The translations under genes and the position numbers were made by a program. A DNA stretch of 64,000 nt, taken from contig JAUTXW010002103.1 in the NCBI GenBank assembly GCA_030620095.1, forward strand, positions 2,972,001 through 3,036,000, in the 5' to 3' direction. Position 1 is the first letter of the stretch; each line of letters opens with the position of its first letter. The stretch is from Kuschelorhynchus macadamiae (lineage: Eukaryota; Arthropoda; Insecta; Coleoptera; Curculionidae). The notes beneath the pieces are model-generated. The model did not search any database, had not been told where the DNA came from, and saw nothing but the letters and a program-made list of their open reading frames with translations. Below are positions 32,257 to 47,200 of this stretch, in pieces.

Positions 32257-35200
32257 CTGCAAAAAAACAATATGGTTATTTATACCACTTTACCACGAAC
32301 TTAAAGCAAGCTAATTTGCACTTCATATATTTTATTTATAATCGGGAAGTACCCAGTTGTACCTGAGTGCAACATAAAATTACAATACAGTTATTTACAA
32401 TTTATAAACTAACTTAATTTAGGTTAATTGTATAAAATGGTAATATTGCACATCTATAAAACTTAAAACAGTCATAATATATTAATTTGCAAACTACAGC
32501 AACAACATCTATAAAATCCAAAGAGCAGTTTATTTAAGAGAATTATAGATCAAATCAAAGGGAGTTGAAAAAAAATCAAGTTCAATCTCATTGGCACACA
32601 TCGTCATACAATTAATTGAACTATGTTGCCCATAAAGCTTACAGTGATGCTCCAATGAAAAAGTTTTAACTTCTCTTAAATTTATGCATGGAATATGAAT
32701 ATTGATATAGTACAGAAGATCTTTACATTTTACATAAATATGCAACAGCTTGCAAAATAAACATCTGATCAAAATATCTATGCTTTTCAACAAGTGTTTT
32801 AAGGGTTAGAAATGTAAGTAGATCTGAGTAATTAATAATATCAACTCGAACAGCCAGTCAGTTTATATCCTATATAGCACAAAAACTTTCTCTGTATACT
32901 CTCTATTGCATCAGCGTGAACAGAGAAATGAGGAGAACAAACTGAAGTGCTGTTCTCCAAGATTATAAAAAAAATGTTTATTTAGTTGTATTTTGTGATG
33001 TAAATTTTGTTAGATCTGGGTTTGTGGTTTTTGAATAACATCAAAGTTTTTAAACGTTTCTCTCTTATGAAGAAGAAGAAATTGAAATCATAGTAAATAA
33101 TATAGAAACAGCAAATGATTTAATAAATTTGAAATGAATTATTGTAAATTGTATGCTTAGAGTAAGAATAAAACTAGAGTTCATTATTTACATATTTAGC
33201 CACTGCCAAGATTACCTCACAGTATAAGGTCGATCGTATGACGATGCCAAGCCCAGCCAGGAACTCCAATGGTAATTCCAATATATATTATGATGAATAT
33301 GTTTAAACATGATGCAATACAATTTTTATACAAAGAATAGTAATGTTTTTCCAGTATTAGTTTCTAAGCAGTATAAAGAAATTACTTTTAATGCAAAATA
33401 GTAAAATACAAGCTAAAATACCCAAAGCCTCAGATCAGATTACACCAGTAACAAGAGTTTTAGTTAGATATGGCAACGCCGATCGACTACTCCACATATT
33501 AGAACACCCCACTGTCGTATCAGACCATCCCACTTTCATTGACAAGGGATCCTTATGGTAAAAAAATATAATAGTCTACAGTAAAGATTGTTACATGTGA
33601 CCGGCGTGGCTTAAAAACCAATAGCGGGTCATGGAACTACAATAAACTTTAACATTAAAAAAATTAATTTGCTAAAAAATATTTTAACCCAGAAATTAAT
33701 TCAATTAAAATTGTCATCAGGTACCAAGCTTTTCTTAGCTCCACTACTGCCTGTGTTTTAATATATTATTGTATAATTGTTGATACAAATACAAATACAA
33801 ATACGTTTATTTCTATAAAAATCACATGACATGACATTAGAAAAGTCAAACCAAAGTAAATATATAAGTACATAAGGGAACATTAATAATGTAAATAAAG
33901 ACGAAACTGTCAATATAGTACAAACCAGAAAAGAAAAAACAAAAAAAGAAAAAACAAAATAATAATAAATATATGCATATATGGATTATTTTAACTGAAA
34001 AACTCGTTTAAATTGTAGCACACACAGGTTTTTCAAACAAAAGTCGTCACATTTCTTATCGCTTTTATGTCCGTTGGTAGGTTATTGTATATCTTTACAC
34101 AAGCATAATGTGGAGATTTTTCATAGTGGGAAGTTCTATGTTTTGGGATCAGAAGAGATGAGGCATTTCGTGTTGTTGAACACGAAATGCCTCATGTCTC
34201 ATGAACATTGTCATTTTTTATAAATTTCTTCTTGTTCTTAACTACATATAATGCACATTTCAGTATATATATTGAGGTAACAGTTAGGATCTTGAATTTC
34301 TTAAAGGACTCTTTGCAGGTCTCTTCCAAACATCAAACGCACAATTCTTTTTTGGGATACAAAAACTCTGTTAATGTTTGTGCTCTGTCCCCACAAAAGT
34401 ATGTTATATGACAAGTAGTGGTAAGCCATTGCATAGTATATAGTAAGTAGTGTTTCCGTTGGGACTATTTGTTTCATTTTTAATAGAGCATAGTATGCCT
34501 TGCTGAGCCCAGAGCAAACATGGTTTATTTGGTGATCTCAGTTGGTTTTTTCATCAACGTATGTACCCAGAAATTTTGTCCATTTAGCAGCTCCCTCAAT
34601 GTTGGCTCTTTCATTGTTTTTGTAGAAATGAATTTTCACTGTTTTTTCTTTATTTTTGTACACCATTGGTTTATTTTATCACATATTGTGGAAATGTCTT
34701 GTAAAAGTGAATCTTCATTTTTAGCTGATATCCCCACAGACGTATCATCAGCAAACTTAATTGTTTTTCCTGGAAGTGACAAATCATTAATGAAAAGGAG
34801 AAATACTAAAGGTGCCAAGATCGAACCCTGAGCCGCTCCTATACCGATATTATGCTGGTCAGAATTGCATCCATTCACGCTCACCACAAGCTTTCTATTT
34901 TCTAGGAAACTAATCACAAGTGACAATGCTGTTCCCCTTATTCCTAGGTTGTATAGTTTTTCCTGAACAAAATCTAGGTTAAGTGTGTCAAATGCTCGTG
35001 ACAGATCAAAGAACACTGCTGCGACTATTTTTCCTGAATCCAGTTCTTCATGAATAAAATCAATCAGTTCAACTGCAGCTGTTTCAGTAGACCTTTCTAT
35101 TCTGAATCCATGTTGGTTGTCATTTATTAGCTTGTACTTGTTCAGGAAACTTATAAGTCTGTTGTAAATGACCTTTTCAAATACTTTGGAAAAAATGCTC

Positions 35201-38200
35201 AAAATAGATACGGGTCTATAATTTTCTAAGTCACATTTGTCTCCTTTTTTAAATATTGGTACTACTTTAGCTATTTTCAAGATTGATGGGAAAGTTCCGG
35301 TGCTCATTGCTGTGTTTATTTATTTATTTATTTACGTATACAACATTTACATGTAAATATATACTAAAGCTATACTAACTATTCTAAGATGGTCCGATTG
35401 GCTAAAGCCTTAAACCTGCTGTGGGTTAAACTAAAAAAATCTAAATTATCATAGTATTTGTTTACATTTGCCGACATTCTGTTTAGGGCTATACAATGAA
35501 TACCAGGTTAGAAAATTGGGTATATTTAGAAGGGTCTGACGACGTGTATGGTAATTAGGGACATGAATTTTAAAATGATTTGGACTCTTGATGAAGTTGT
35601 TAAATACATTAAAAACAAAACAGACATCGTCTCCCTTCTATTGGAAAGATTTGGTAAATTAAGGAAGGACATGGTTTGGACGTCTTTAAGATCAATATTA
35701 TCACAGGAGAGTTTATATCTTGCATATTTGATGAATTTATGTTGAACATTTTCTATACGGTTTTTGTGGATCTGATAATATGGGACCAAACAATATTGGA
35801 AAACTCAAGATGGGCCGAACAAGTGAAGTGTACAAAGTTTTTATGGCAATAATATTTTTAAAATCCCTGCTATTCCTTTTTATAAAACCCAACATCCTAT
35901 TGGCCCTACCTATTATATTTTCAAAGTGCTCAGTAAACATAAGCTTTGAATCTAAGTGAACACCCAGATCCTTAACCTTGATCACCTCAGTCAAAACTAC
36001 ATCATTAATAGTGTATTGGGTAGGAACAACATTCTTTGTTCTATGAAATCTCATAAAATAACACTTGTTGATATTTAACGACATGTCGTTATGTTGGCAC
36101 CAGGTGAATATTCTGTTGAGGTCATTCTGTAAAGGAATAGTGTCTTGAGGAGAAGATATGTGGCAGAACAACTTCATATCATCAGCAAATAATAATACGT
36201 TGGAAGAAAGCAAACTACTAAGGTCGTTAATAAATAAGCTAAACAGGAGGGGCCCTAAATGGGATCCTTGAGGTACACCAGATGTTGCATTGAAAATTTC
36301 AGAAAGGTGTCTATCTACCCTTACCTGTTGCTTTCGGCCAGATAAATAGGATTCCATCCATGAGAGCAAGTGACCAGAGATTCCATAACCAGATAATTTG
36401 GAGAGTAGTATGGCATGATTGACCCTATCAAAGGCTTTACTGAAATATATATTGTATGTGTCTCCATACCTTTTTCAAAGGAAGTGGTAACGAAGTTGAT
36501 AAACAGAAATAAATTAGTATCTACCGATCTGCCTGAGGTAAAACCATGTTGTTGGTTCACTATTATTTGTTGAAAAACGTTTGAAAGGACATTTTCAATA
36601 CAATGCTGAATACCTTCGGTATCGCAGAAATAATACTTATTGGTCTATAGTTTTCGACCTTGCTTTTGTCACCTGACTTGAGAATGGGACACACATATGA
36701 CAACTTCCAAACTTCTGGAAATACTCCGGAGCTGAGAGACTTGGAAAATATGTGGTACAGAGGAAGGTAAAGGGAGTGTGAACATTGTTTTAAGACTATA
36801 TTAGGAAGTCCATCCGGACCCCCGGCTTTGTTTATGTTTGACAACGATTTCTCTATGTTTATGGGAGATATGATAATTTCAGAAATTACTTCAAATTTCT
36901 TTGGGGGGGTATTTTTTATGTTAGAAGGATTTTTAGGATTGTAAACGGATGAAAAAAATTGGGCAAAGAGATTTACTATGTCGACAGCATTTTCAGCTTT
37001 AACTGTACCAAGGGACATTTCTGCGGGAATGGATCCGTGATTTACTTGTGAACGAACAAAATTCCAGAAGAATTTAGGATTTGCGTTAATTGAACTTTCA
37101 GCGTTTGTTATATAAAGATCATGGGATTCCCTAGTAAGAGTCTTGCATTGACTACGCAGCAAAGAGAAAGTGTTGTAATCTTCAGGTTTGTTTGATTGCT
37201 TGTATTTTTTGTGAGCAGCTTTTTTTTGAAATATTAAAAATTTGAGTTCCATTGAAAACCAGACAGGAAAGCTGTTATTTGAACGATATTGCTTCAAAGG
37301 TACAAACATATCAAAACAGTTAAAGACTACAGCATAGAAGTTATTCATAGTTTTTTCCAGATCGTCATCCATGATTGTTGGCCAATCAAATAACAAAAAA
37401 TAATTATTGATGAGCGTAAAATCCGCATTCTTAAAGTCATAGAAGTAGTCATTGGCATACTCTATGTAGGATCTTTTAGACATTACAGATAGTGTAAAAG
37501 CTGGGTGGTATAGGTCACACTTTACTAGACCATTACATTTTACCATTGAGTTAATTTCAGAAGTGGAGAAGCAAAGGTCCAGAATAGTATTGTATTCATT
37601 TAGAATATTGTTATATTGTGACAGCCCAAGAAAAGCAGCACTGTCACACAGCAAAATTTCTTTTGGAGATTTAATGTTACCTGGTAATAATGCAAGATAG
37701 TTTTCACTCGTTGGAGACCATGTGATATGTGACAGATTATAATCTCCTAAAACTAGCACTTTAACGAATTTTTCACAGGCATTAGTTACAGATCTTAAAT
37801 GAGTTTCTAAATAAGATATGTCTATTGATGGCGGAATGTAAACACAGCCAATACAGAAAGGTGAGTTGCCTATTTTCACTGATACCCATATCTCTTCAAT
37901 ATTAGGATTGATAATGTCTAAGCGACGAGATTTTAACTTTTTGTCGACTGCGATTAGAACACCACCTCCACGACATTTTGTACTGTTATTTGTGTTTCTG
38001 TCGGTCCTGTATACCTCGTACCGCGAGTCCAGAAATTCAGCATCATTCACGGAGGAATCCAACCAGGTTTCTGTAAGTGCAATTATGGAGTAGGTTTCGC
38101 ACAGAGCCGCACAAAAAAGGTCTTTAAGCTTTGTATTAAGGCCGCGGACGTTTTGGTAGAAGATGGTATGAGATTCTAATTGGGATTGTCTGCTATTGTT

Positions 38201-41200
38201 CGACGTTTAAAATTCGCTGAGGTAGACGTTCTATATCCTTAACGGCAGTACCGGCAGGCCAAAGATTTGGATGCAAGCCTTTCAAAAGCGACTCTTTAAC
38301 TCCTATTTTAAAAGATGTTACGTCGTCGTTTTTATCCAGAACAAAACATTTTACGTCGGATATGCAGAGTTGATTTTCCATATATTCGATTATGTGTGTT
38401 TCTGTAGTTGTCGGGGCGCACCGGCCAAGATATAGCCACTGCCGTCTTTCACCAGCTGTAAGTGGTCCATTTTCTGTGCCTGTACCAATAATCAGTGGTT
38501 GCTTAGACCGTTCGACAGAAACGGCTGACGTTGTTAATTAATTAATTAATGTTATTAATATCTTAATTGGTTTAGCTATTTCATCTGCCACGGCTTTAAT
38601 TACCTTAGTAGGGATTTCATCTATGCCGACTGATTTTTTGTTTTTTAAGTCTCTAATAATACATAAAACTTCTTTTTCTGATGCAGCTTCAAGAAAAATT
38701 GGGTTGGGGTGGAGATCACAAGTGGTAGGTGATGCCGCATTGTTCTGACCAAAATGATCCTTAATTTTTGTTTCGGCCACAGTGGAAAAGAATAGGCCAA
38801 ATTCATCAGCAACTCTTCGCCTGTCAGTGATCAGTTCATCTTTGATTTTCAGTTCTATAAGAGGAGCCTGCTTCTTTCTTCCCATTTCTTCATTTATTTG
38901 CATTCTCGATTTTGTCTTGGTTGAATTTTATTTTGGCCTCTTTGATAGCTTTCCTGTATTGTTTTTTTCTTTCTTTGTACTCATTTAGAAGATTTTGATC
39001 TTTTGTTTGTCTTGCAAGTATGTATAGGTCATGTAGACTGTCTTTTGTTCTCTTTAATTCGCCGTTGTACCAGGAGTTTGGCTTATTTGTTTCTTTTATT
39101 TGTCTCATTGGACAGCATTGTTCGTAATGCCAGGTAAAATCTTGCAGGAAGCCCTCTAGAGCAATATTTATGTCCGAAGAACAAACACTGTTCCATGTTT
39201 GTTGTTGTAATTTACATTTCAGATCTGCTAAGTTCTTTTCCTTTATTGTTCTTTGCTGCTTTCTTTCTAAGGTCATGTTTTCCTTTGTTGGTATCTTATT
39301 CATTGTTATTTTTAGTTCTTGCAGAAGATGATCTGATAGATGCGGTTGTTTAATGATGCACTCAATAAAACCTTCACTCATATTCGTTACCATGTAGTCA
39401 ATAGCTGATTCCAATGTTCCAATTGTTGTAGTAAAGATCCTAGTTGGGCCATTGCAATAGTTTTTAAGGTTGAAAGACTCAGAAATATCCTTCAGTTTAC
39501 AATATTTGCGGTCGTTATCCTTTAAACTATCCACATTTAAATCGCCAGTCAAAATTAGATTTGGGCATATACATATACAGAATAAAAGCAGCTCTGATAT
39601 TTGGTGGAAGAATAGATCGATGTCCCCAGTTGGTGGTCTATATATTGTCATGATTATGATTCTCATATTGTTCGACTTTAGTACAATCCCACAACACTCA
39701 ATATGCATTTCCCTTGAAAAGTCACATATCTTCTCCATTGGTCTGGCTACTATATCTCCGTTTGTGTAGATAGCACATCCTCCGTGAATGTGTTGACTTC
39801 TGCAGAAAGGTGATCCAAAGGTTGTACTGCTTAATATACATGCTAGACACTGCTTCATTAGAAATCCAGGTTTCTGTTATTCATAGTACATTGGTTCTTG
39901 TTTCTTGACACAATATTTCTAGTTCATTTAATTTGTTTGCTATGTTTTGGATGTTGATGTGACTGATATGGAGAACGTTGTTTGGTGCTTCTATATCTCC
40001 AGCTCCATCTGTGATAGTGCGGGTATAAAAAATTGTATGGTTGAGGAATATTTGATCTGTTTTTGGTGGTATTATCTGCTGGTGGTTTTAGTTTGGTATT
40101 CCTTACTGTACTGCGAACATGTATCGGTCACTATTTCGTCGTTTCTTCCAGTTTCATTTACATTTAAATTTTCATTAGAACCCTGGAGGTCTTCTGTTGA
40201 TCTTGAGATGGTTTTAGTTGTAAGTTCACCATTTACTGTTACTTGGTCTTCTTGTATTAATTTGTTGCAGTCTATGAAATGTACATTGGTGGTTTTCAAT
40301 GAGCTTACGATGTTCTGTACATGTTTGTTTTGTTGCTCTATAAGTTTGTTTAAAGCTAGTCTATTTTGTATAAATGGTGATCCTATTATAACTAGGTTAG
40401 TGTTTTTTCCCATAGAATCTTGCGTTTTCTGAGGTGGTAAATATAACTGCGAAATCACTGTTGTTGAGTTTCTGAATAATTTTTTTGTTGTCGGGAGATA
40501 TTATATCTTGATAGAGATTGTTATTGCTATAGTGGCAGTTTGTGTCAAATGTACCCTTTGAAATTTGCTTAAATATTTTTCCACTATTATATGAAGTACT
40601 TCCGCCAAGTAGAAGTGCTTGCGGTTTTGTAATTTTTGCTTTTTGATTTTCTTGCGCGACTTTGGTCGATTCAGCATCATCTTGGTTTCCAGCCATACCC
40701 AAACTCCGCCTTTGCTGACTAGTTTCATTTCTTAGATGCTGTATTGATGTATTTGTTTCTTGCATTTTTTGTCTTTCTTTCAGGACATCCTTTTCAATTT
40801 TTGTGTATTCTTCTTTCAGTGTTTCAATTTGTTCTATTTGTTTTCGGCATGTTTCTTTTAGTTCTCTAATTGTGTTCTCTTTTATAGCTGCTTGCTCTTC
40901 TAGGCCACATATCACCTCCTTGTGTTTGTCAATTATGTTTTTATTGTCCTTGGATATTTGTTCTTCCTTTCTTGCTGCTGTGGTGGTTAGCCGGCATAAT
41001 TTCTCTTCACATTCACACATTTTTGCCTGTTGCTGCAGGTTTTCATCTTGTAGTTCGTTCATTTTCGTTAGTTTTTTGGTAATAACATCCATTTTCTTTT
41101 TTATATTGTCATTCTCATCTTTAAGTTGCTTTACCAAATTTTGCATTCTTTCCCTTGTTTTAGTTTCTTCTGTTAGTTTAATTTTCAATTGGTCAGATTG

Positions 41201-44200
41201 CCGTTTGTAGTCTTTTAGTTATTCTTCATGGTTCTTATTTGAGACTGACATTTCTAAGTTTTTCTTTTCCATTAGACTTCTAGTATCTTCTACTTCTTTC
41301 TTCAACCTTTTTATGGTATCTTTGAAGTCATCGATTTCTTTCTTATACATTTTCTCTTGTTCCTCTGCCTCGTTCTCAAATGCCATTGAATTTCTCTTTG
41401 ATCTTTTAAGGTGTTCTGCTAACTCATATATTTCATTCTGCTGCTTTAAAATAATCTCCCGAAGTTCAAATAGTTCTGTTGATTCACTTTCTTCTAAGCT
41501 GTTTGCAGCGTTTTCGCATCGATTACTGCAGTAGATCTTATTTTCCTTTATGACTGAGATTTCTTCTCTATCAGTGCAACTTCTGTGTAAAATAGTTTGG
41601 CATACTACACAGTAATAGCATGATCTCTTTCTTGCAGCATTTAAATTTTCCCAATGACGGCTTTTCATTCATCTTTATTTAGATCCAAATTATTATAGTT
41701 TATACAGAAGACGTAAGCGGTGTGTGTAGTTATCTAATTAATTTCCGATTGTCATGTCTTGACTGTTAAAACCTATAGTGTAGCGTCTCCCTTATTCTGC
41801 CGGTCAAAGTCCAAGTTTGTGGATTTTTAAATGACATTGTCTTCAATAAGGTTAGACATGTTTGGAATATTTAAATAATCATTGATTTTTCTTAAGTTCT
41901 TGTGAGTTTTTATTTACTGAAAATTTGTTTGATATATAAGATGAGTCACAGTGATGTTTTTCCTATTTTTATTTGTTTCTAGCACAATAAATTCACTTGT
42001 AGTAACAAGACAACAAATCATAAACACGCGTTTTATATAAAGGCGACCACAATTGTGATATGGTTCACATCTTCTATTTATATGTTGCCTAACTTCAAGA
42101 AGCAGCGTTCTAAAGGTGCGGTGACATTAGAACATTGATTTTTTAAATATTTAATAAATAAGTTTAATTTACTTGGACATTGCGAAACTAGGAGTTTTAG
42201 TTGAGCTAACTATGGTGCATTTAAGTTAAACAGCTAGATTTCCTTTTCCTTGGGACTTGTTATGTCTAATGGAAGATACCTTAATCACTTATTTTGGATC
42301 ACATGACTTACTGACCAATTCAGTATAATAGAACGTTTATTTTGTCGGGGGTCATGTGAGAATACTCAGAATATGATACAAGAAAGACTCTGAGGTGGTT
42401 TTTTTGATGGTTACAATAGTTTTTCCTATCAGAGAATTAAAATAATTATAGAATATATCTAAAGTATATTAAGTCAAAGGGCGTCTCACGCTCAAAAAAG
42501 CAAACTGCGATTTCGAAAATCACTAGATTTTGGATGAAATAATGAAGTTTCGGATGATTTCGGGCCTTTTTTTAATTTTCACTTGAGTTGGGCCAATTTT
42601 TTATATAAGCATTGTGAATTAAAGGAATTTAATTAAAGGTCATATGATGGTATGTGGTAACATTTGGGTAAAATTCCAATATGGCAGAACAAAATGGCGG
42701 TCTATTGAAATGTTAAAAAATTATTACTAAAAAACTGCTTATCTATTTTATCCAAATTTTGCAGAAAAATTAAGTGTGACTGACCATCAACTGATAAGTT
42801 TTACTACAAATCCAAAATGGCGTCCTAATAAAATGTTATAGAAGTCAATTCAGAAAACTACTACATCGATTATGTTCAAATTTTGTTCAAAAATCAAATA
42901 TTATATAGGGATGAACTGGTAAAATTTTTGTGACAAATGCAAAATGGAAGAACAAAGTGGTGACCTAATTAAATGTTCAAAAATATCTGAAAAAAGTACT
43001 TATCGAATTGATTGATTGATGACATCCCCATTTTGAATATTTATTACTAAAGATGTATGTATTGCTTACTTAATATCAATTTTTAATCAAATCTGTATAA
43101 ATCTAGGCATGCCTAGTCTCATTTTTTTATATATTTACTAAAACTGTATGATATGTATTCTCAAATACCCCCAGATGCCAACTTTCTTTCAGCCAAATCT
43201 ATACAAATGTTAAAATTCCGCCGCCATGTTGGCATTACAATCTTGAATTTTTAAAATGTTGACAAAAACTCATGATGTGCAGTCTTAAATACCCCTAAAT
43301 GCCGAATTTTAATCAAATCTGCAAAACTACTAAAATTAGTCTGCCGCCATTTTTAATTCTCAAATATTGATTAAAATTTCATAACTTTCATACTTAAATA
43401 CTTCTAGATACTGATATTTAAGCCGAATCTGTACAAATGACAAAATTCGTTCGCTATATTGGCGCCACAATTTTGATTTTTGTTGTGCATTCTTAAATAA
43501 TCCCCACAAATGTTAAAATCATCCATCCGACCTGTTGACATTGTCATTTTGACAACGCTATTTTGAATTTTTAAATGCTGACACTCTTAAACTTTCCTAG
43601 GCACCGATTTTCAGTTTATTCTACACAAGTAACAAAATTCGTCGGCCGTATTGGCGCCGCCATTTTGGATTTCTAAACTTGGACTAAAACAATTCGGATT
43701 TTTTTATATCCGAAAGTGCATGCATGTCAAATTTGAAAATAATCTATAATGGAAGTGGTGAAAATTCCATTACAAGATTTGAACCTGATATACAAACTAC
43801 AATCAGACAAGTAGGAAGTTTAAAACTCTAAAACTCGTATTCACTAAAGCGGTTTAAATTTAGACAAGGTCTAACTTGACAGTTACAGGTTTAAGATGAA
43901 ATTTTACAAATACATTTAATACAAATAATTTTTCTAAATGTCACAATTACAAAATGACAGTGACATAAGGCAAACATAACTAAAAACTAAAGTTTAATAA
44001 TATATAAATAACTAATTTCCTTTTAAACTTACCTAAGTTAATGGTTTGATTTTAGATACTGAAGTAGGGAATGATTATTTCTTTGAAATTTGTAAAAATA
44101 CCTATTTCCCCATTAAGAAATAGGTTACAATTCTTCCTTTTGTCAACAATAATGAAGTGTGGCCCATTTCTTCATTTTCATACATTTAATATTTTAACAA

Positions 44201-47200
44201 GTCGTCATTTTGTTTCGCCATATTGAATTCATACCAATGTTTTACCAGTTTTTTGTATCAGACGTAATTTTTGTGGAAAATAAAATAAATTTAAAGTTAA
44301 TCGAGTAATCGATAACTTTAAATTTATCTAATAAATCTAAGATTTTTTAGCTATACCAGAACTGACCTTCCGACAGTAATGGAAAAACATGGAGATCTGT
44401 AAAAACCCGGAACGATGATTTTTTCACCATTAATGATATTTCCTTATGAGGGAAGTGAAAAGTCGCACTGCCACTGACATTCATCAACAAATGGCTTGGA
44501 CATGGGCCATCCCTACTTCTTGTTTTATCTTAAACATTGGTCGATAGAGTGCGAAAAATAGGGGAACCATGTTGGTACATACCCCTAACGTGATTTATGA
44601 ATGAATTGTGATCTCTACTTTAATTCTTACTCTAAGATTTTATGTGCTTAATGTGAAATTAAAATAGTTACTTATAAACTAATTGGTTAGTTTTCACATA
44701 AAATCTATATCATGATATTGAAACTTAGTCAAACAACTACAAAACAAAAGTTAATATGCCACTAATGACAATAACGGCTGGGTCCTGGTAATTTTACATT
44801 GTTACCACAAGTTACAGTGGCTTAAAAATGTATGTGGCTGAGGAGAACTTTAGCAAACTGATTTAAGGATAAGGTGCACCTTAAATTAAGGTTCAATTTA
44901 ACTGAGTGCCACATTTAAGTTGATTCCGTGCAACATTCCCTGAAAAAAGCTGTTTGCTTGGTATTTATATCAAAAAATTCCTTTCTTCTTTACTTATTTA
45001 TTTTACTACACTACAGAGTGCAAATGACTAATTGGTAAATAAAATTTAAGCATACTTAAGCTACAAAATAATAAACATATAAAAAAGAAGATTTATGAAT
45101 TCTAATGTTAATTATACTTTTTTTAGCTTTATTCTTAAAGAGAATAGTTTGAGTGTGAAAATGTTACTCTACTAAAACATATACTTACCAACCATTTCAA
45201 GTTCAATCCAAATAATGCAATTATAAAGAATAGTCCCCAAACTAATGGTGATATGATTAAAGCAGTCCAAAATATCCTCGATTCTCTTTCATTTATTCTG
45301 TTCTGAATGCCCTAGAAAGGGTCACATAGTAGGTACTGTTAGTACACACAAACATAACAGAAGACAAACAAAGAAATACAGTGTTTTTAAAACATAAACT
45401 CAAAGATGGCTTTATTGTCTCAAATAAAATACATAAACAAAGCTCTAAAATTTTATGTTTTACATGTATTGCTTGAAATATATCATTTAATATCCACTAT
45501 AGGAATATGAGTTCAGAAACATCCTAAGTAGGTTGTTACTTCAATTTTTTTTGAAACTATTTTTAATCAGCAATTTGGTTCTCGTAAAGAAAGACACACA
45601 GAATTTGAAAATTTAAAATATATATTTGAAAGATTTCATTTTTTAATAATTACAAAAATATTTATGAATGAACCACTTTTCTCAAATTAAAAATTTTGGA
45701 AAGTCACACAGAACTTCTTTTCGGCATATCACTAAAAATATATTTTTCATAGTGTATTGGAGGTTTTATGTTGCCAAATTTATTTTTAAAATAATCTGTA
45801 TAAACCGAGATATAAACGATGTTGTTTTGGGTTTTTTTTGTGAATATGATTATGAATTTATTTGTAATTTTTTTTGATTTAATGAGAATTTATCCATTAA
45901 GCGATATCAAAGGTCATCTTTATTTTTCAGAAAAAAAAATTGTTTTTGTTTTTCTCATTTTTGGTTAGGTTAGGCTAGGCTGTTATGCATCATCTATTAG
46001 TAGTGAAATGTTATGCTGTCGAAAAACAAATGTGAAAGATTTCAGACTCCATGCAATAATGTAAGTTTGGTAACATTGTAAAAAAGTCTTTCTTAAAATA
46101 TAATAATAAGTTTTCCCATTGAATTGCAGTGAAAATGTTGAACATCTTTTTTTTTTAATAGAAAAAGGGGTTTATCCATTAATTTTATTTCTCTTAAAAT
46201 AGTTTAAAAAGGTAACTTTCTATTTTATATTCAAAAATTATCAAATTCCGTAGATCTAGTTCTTTACAAGACCCCAGCAATTCATTTTCAGGCATTTGTA
46301 GATAACATATAATAAGTACTAGATTTTATCTGATGTGGTTTTATGTTGTCTATATTATTGGAAAATTTTGTTTATGATTAAAATCAATCTGAATTTTATA
46401 ATTGTTAAGAAAGAAAACAATGTGACTTCAAGCAAAACCCAATTGTTTTTTTATTTACTAATAACTAACTTTCAAGGGTGATTTAAAATTTAAAGAAACA
46501 ATTTATTTGTTTAACAATAAAACTACAAATGTTTAAAATAATACTGTAACACCAAAATAACTTAAAAAAAATAGGTTATCAATTACCTTCCCCGATTCAT
46601 ACACCCAATGTGATTTGCCTTCATCATCTACATAATTCCACCATCTCAGTCCAACCATAAGTCGACCTGTGATATTTTTGACAGTCCAAAAATCCATTGA
46701 CAGGAGAAGTACAATTACAACAAAACTTGTAATAAAACTGTCACTAAACCAACCGCAGAGCAAATAAGCTACAATTGCAGCAGTCCTAAATCCTATATGA
46801 GATAGTGTGACATAAGGGTGCCTAAAAATTGTAATAAATAACAAACTTATACCTGCAAAAGTAGTGCTAATTTTGTAAAATTTTAATTTTGCTGAAAGTC
46901 CTCCTAAAAAGTAAAATATTTTTGCTTTAGAAGTTAACTTGTTCCTTAAAAAATTTCTTTTTATTCCGATATTGTAATCATATTGTTCATCATTTTCAGC
47001 TTTATATTCCGATATTGTAATCATTTTGTTCATCATTTTCCGCTTTGATTGACGGATTATTCATTTTTAAAAACATCAGGTATAGAAATACGAATCTTCT
47101 TTACACTACTTAGTATGGTATTGTTGGAAGGACTTGAAAACCAAAGTTTATGAACAGGATGGTTGAAATTCTTGAAAAAGTTTGAGATAAATGCAAGGAT

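Larger units (their letters stand above)
35315..38536 (-). mobile_element. LINE copy C, inserted in LINE copy B
   Basis: 5'-truncated LINE starting inside ORF1 near 38536 (GENGPLTAGERRQWLYLGRC follows soon after) and ending at 35315-35335 with a TAAATAAATAAA tail on the minus strand. It interrupts copy B between ILITLIN and MSTGTFPS. It belongs to the same family as the plus-strand fragment at 404-2260. Target duplications cannot be read because both flanks are AT-rich simple sequence. Confidence 0.85.

Noticed and set aside
32530..32793. 87-aa minus-strand open frame as an extra TVP23 exon
   Set aside because: TVP23 exons 3 and 4 already join without a gap, and this frame has no family similarity.
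45964..45981. GGTTAGGTTAGG-like sequence as interstitial telomere repeat
   Set aside because: Only two TTAGG-like units, common by chance or as scattered motifs in insect DNA.
46533..47036. 167-aa minus-strand open frame as an independent gene
   Set aside because: Only the central part is TVP23 exon 2; the ends read through splice sites into introns.
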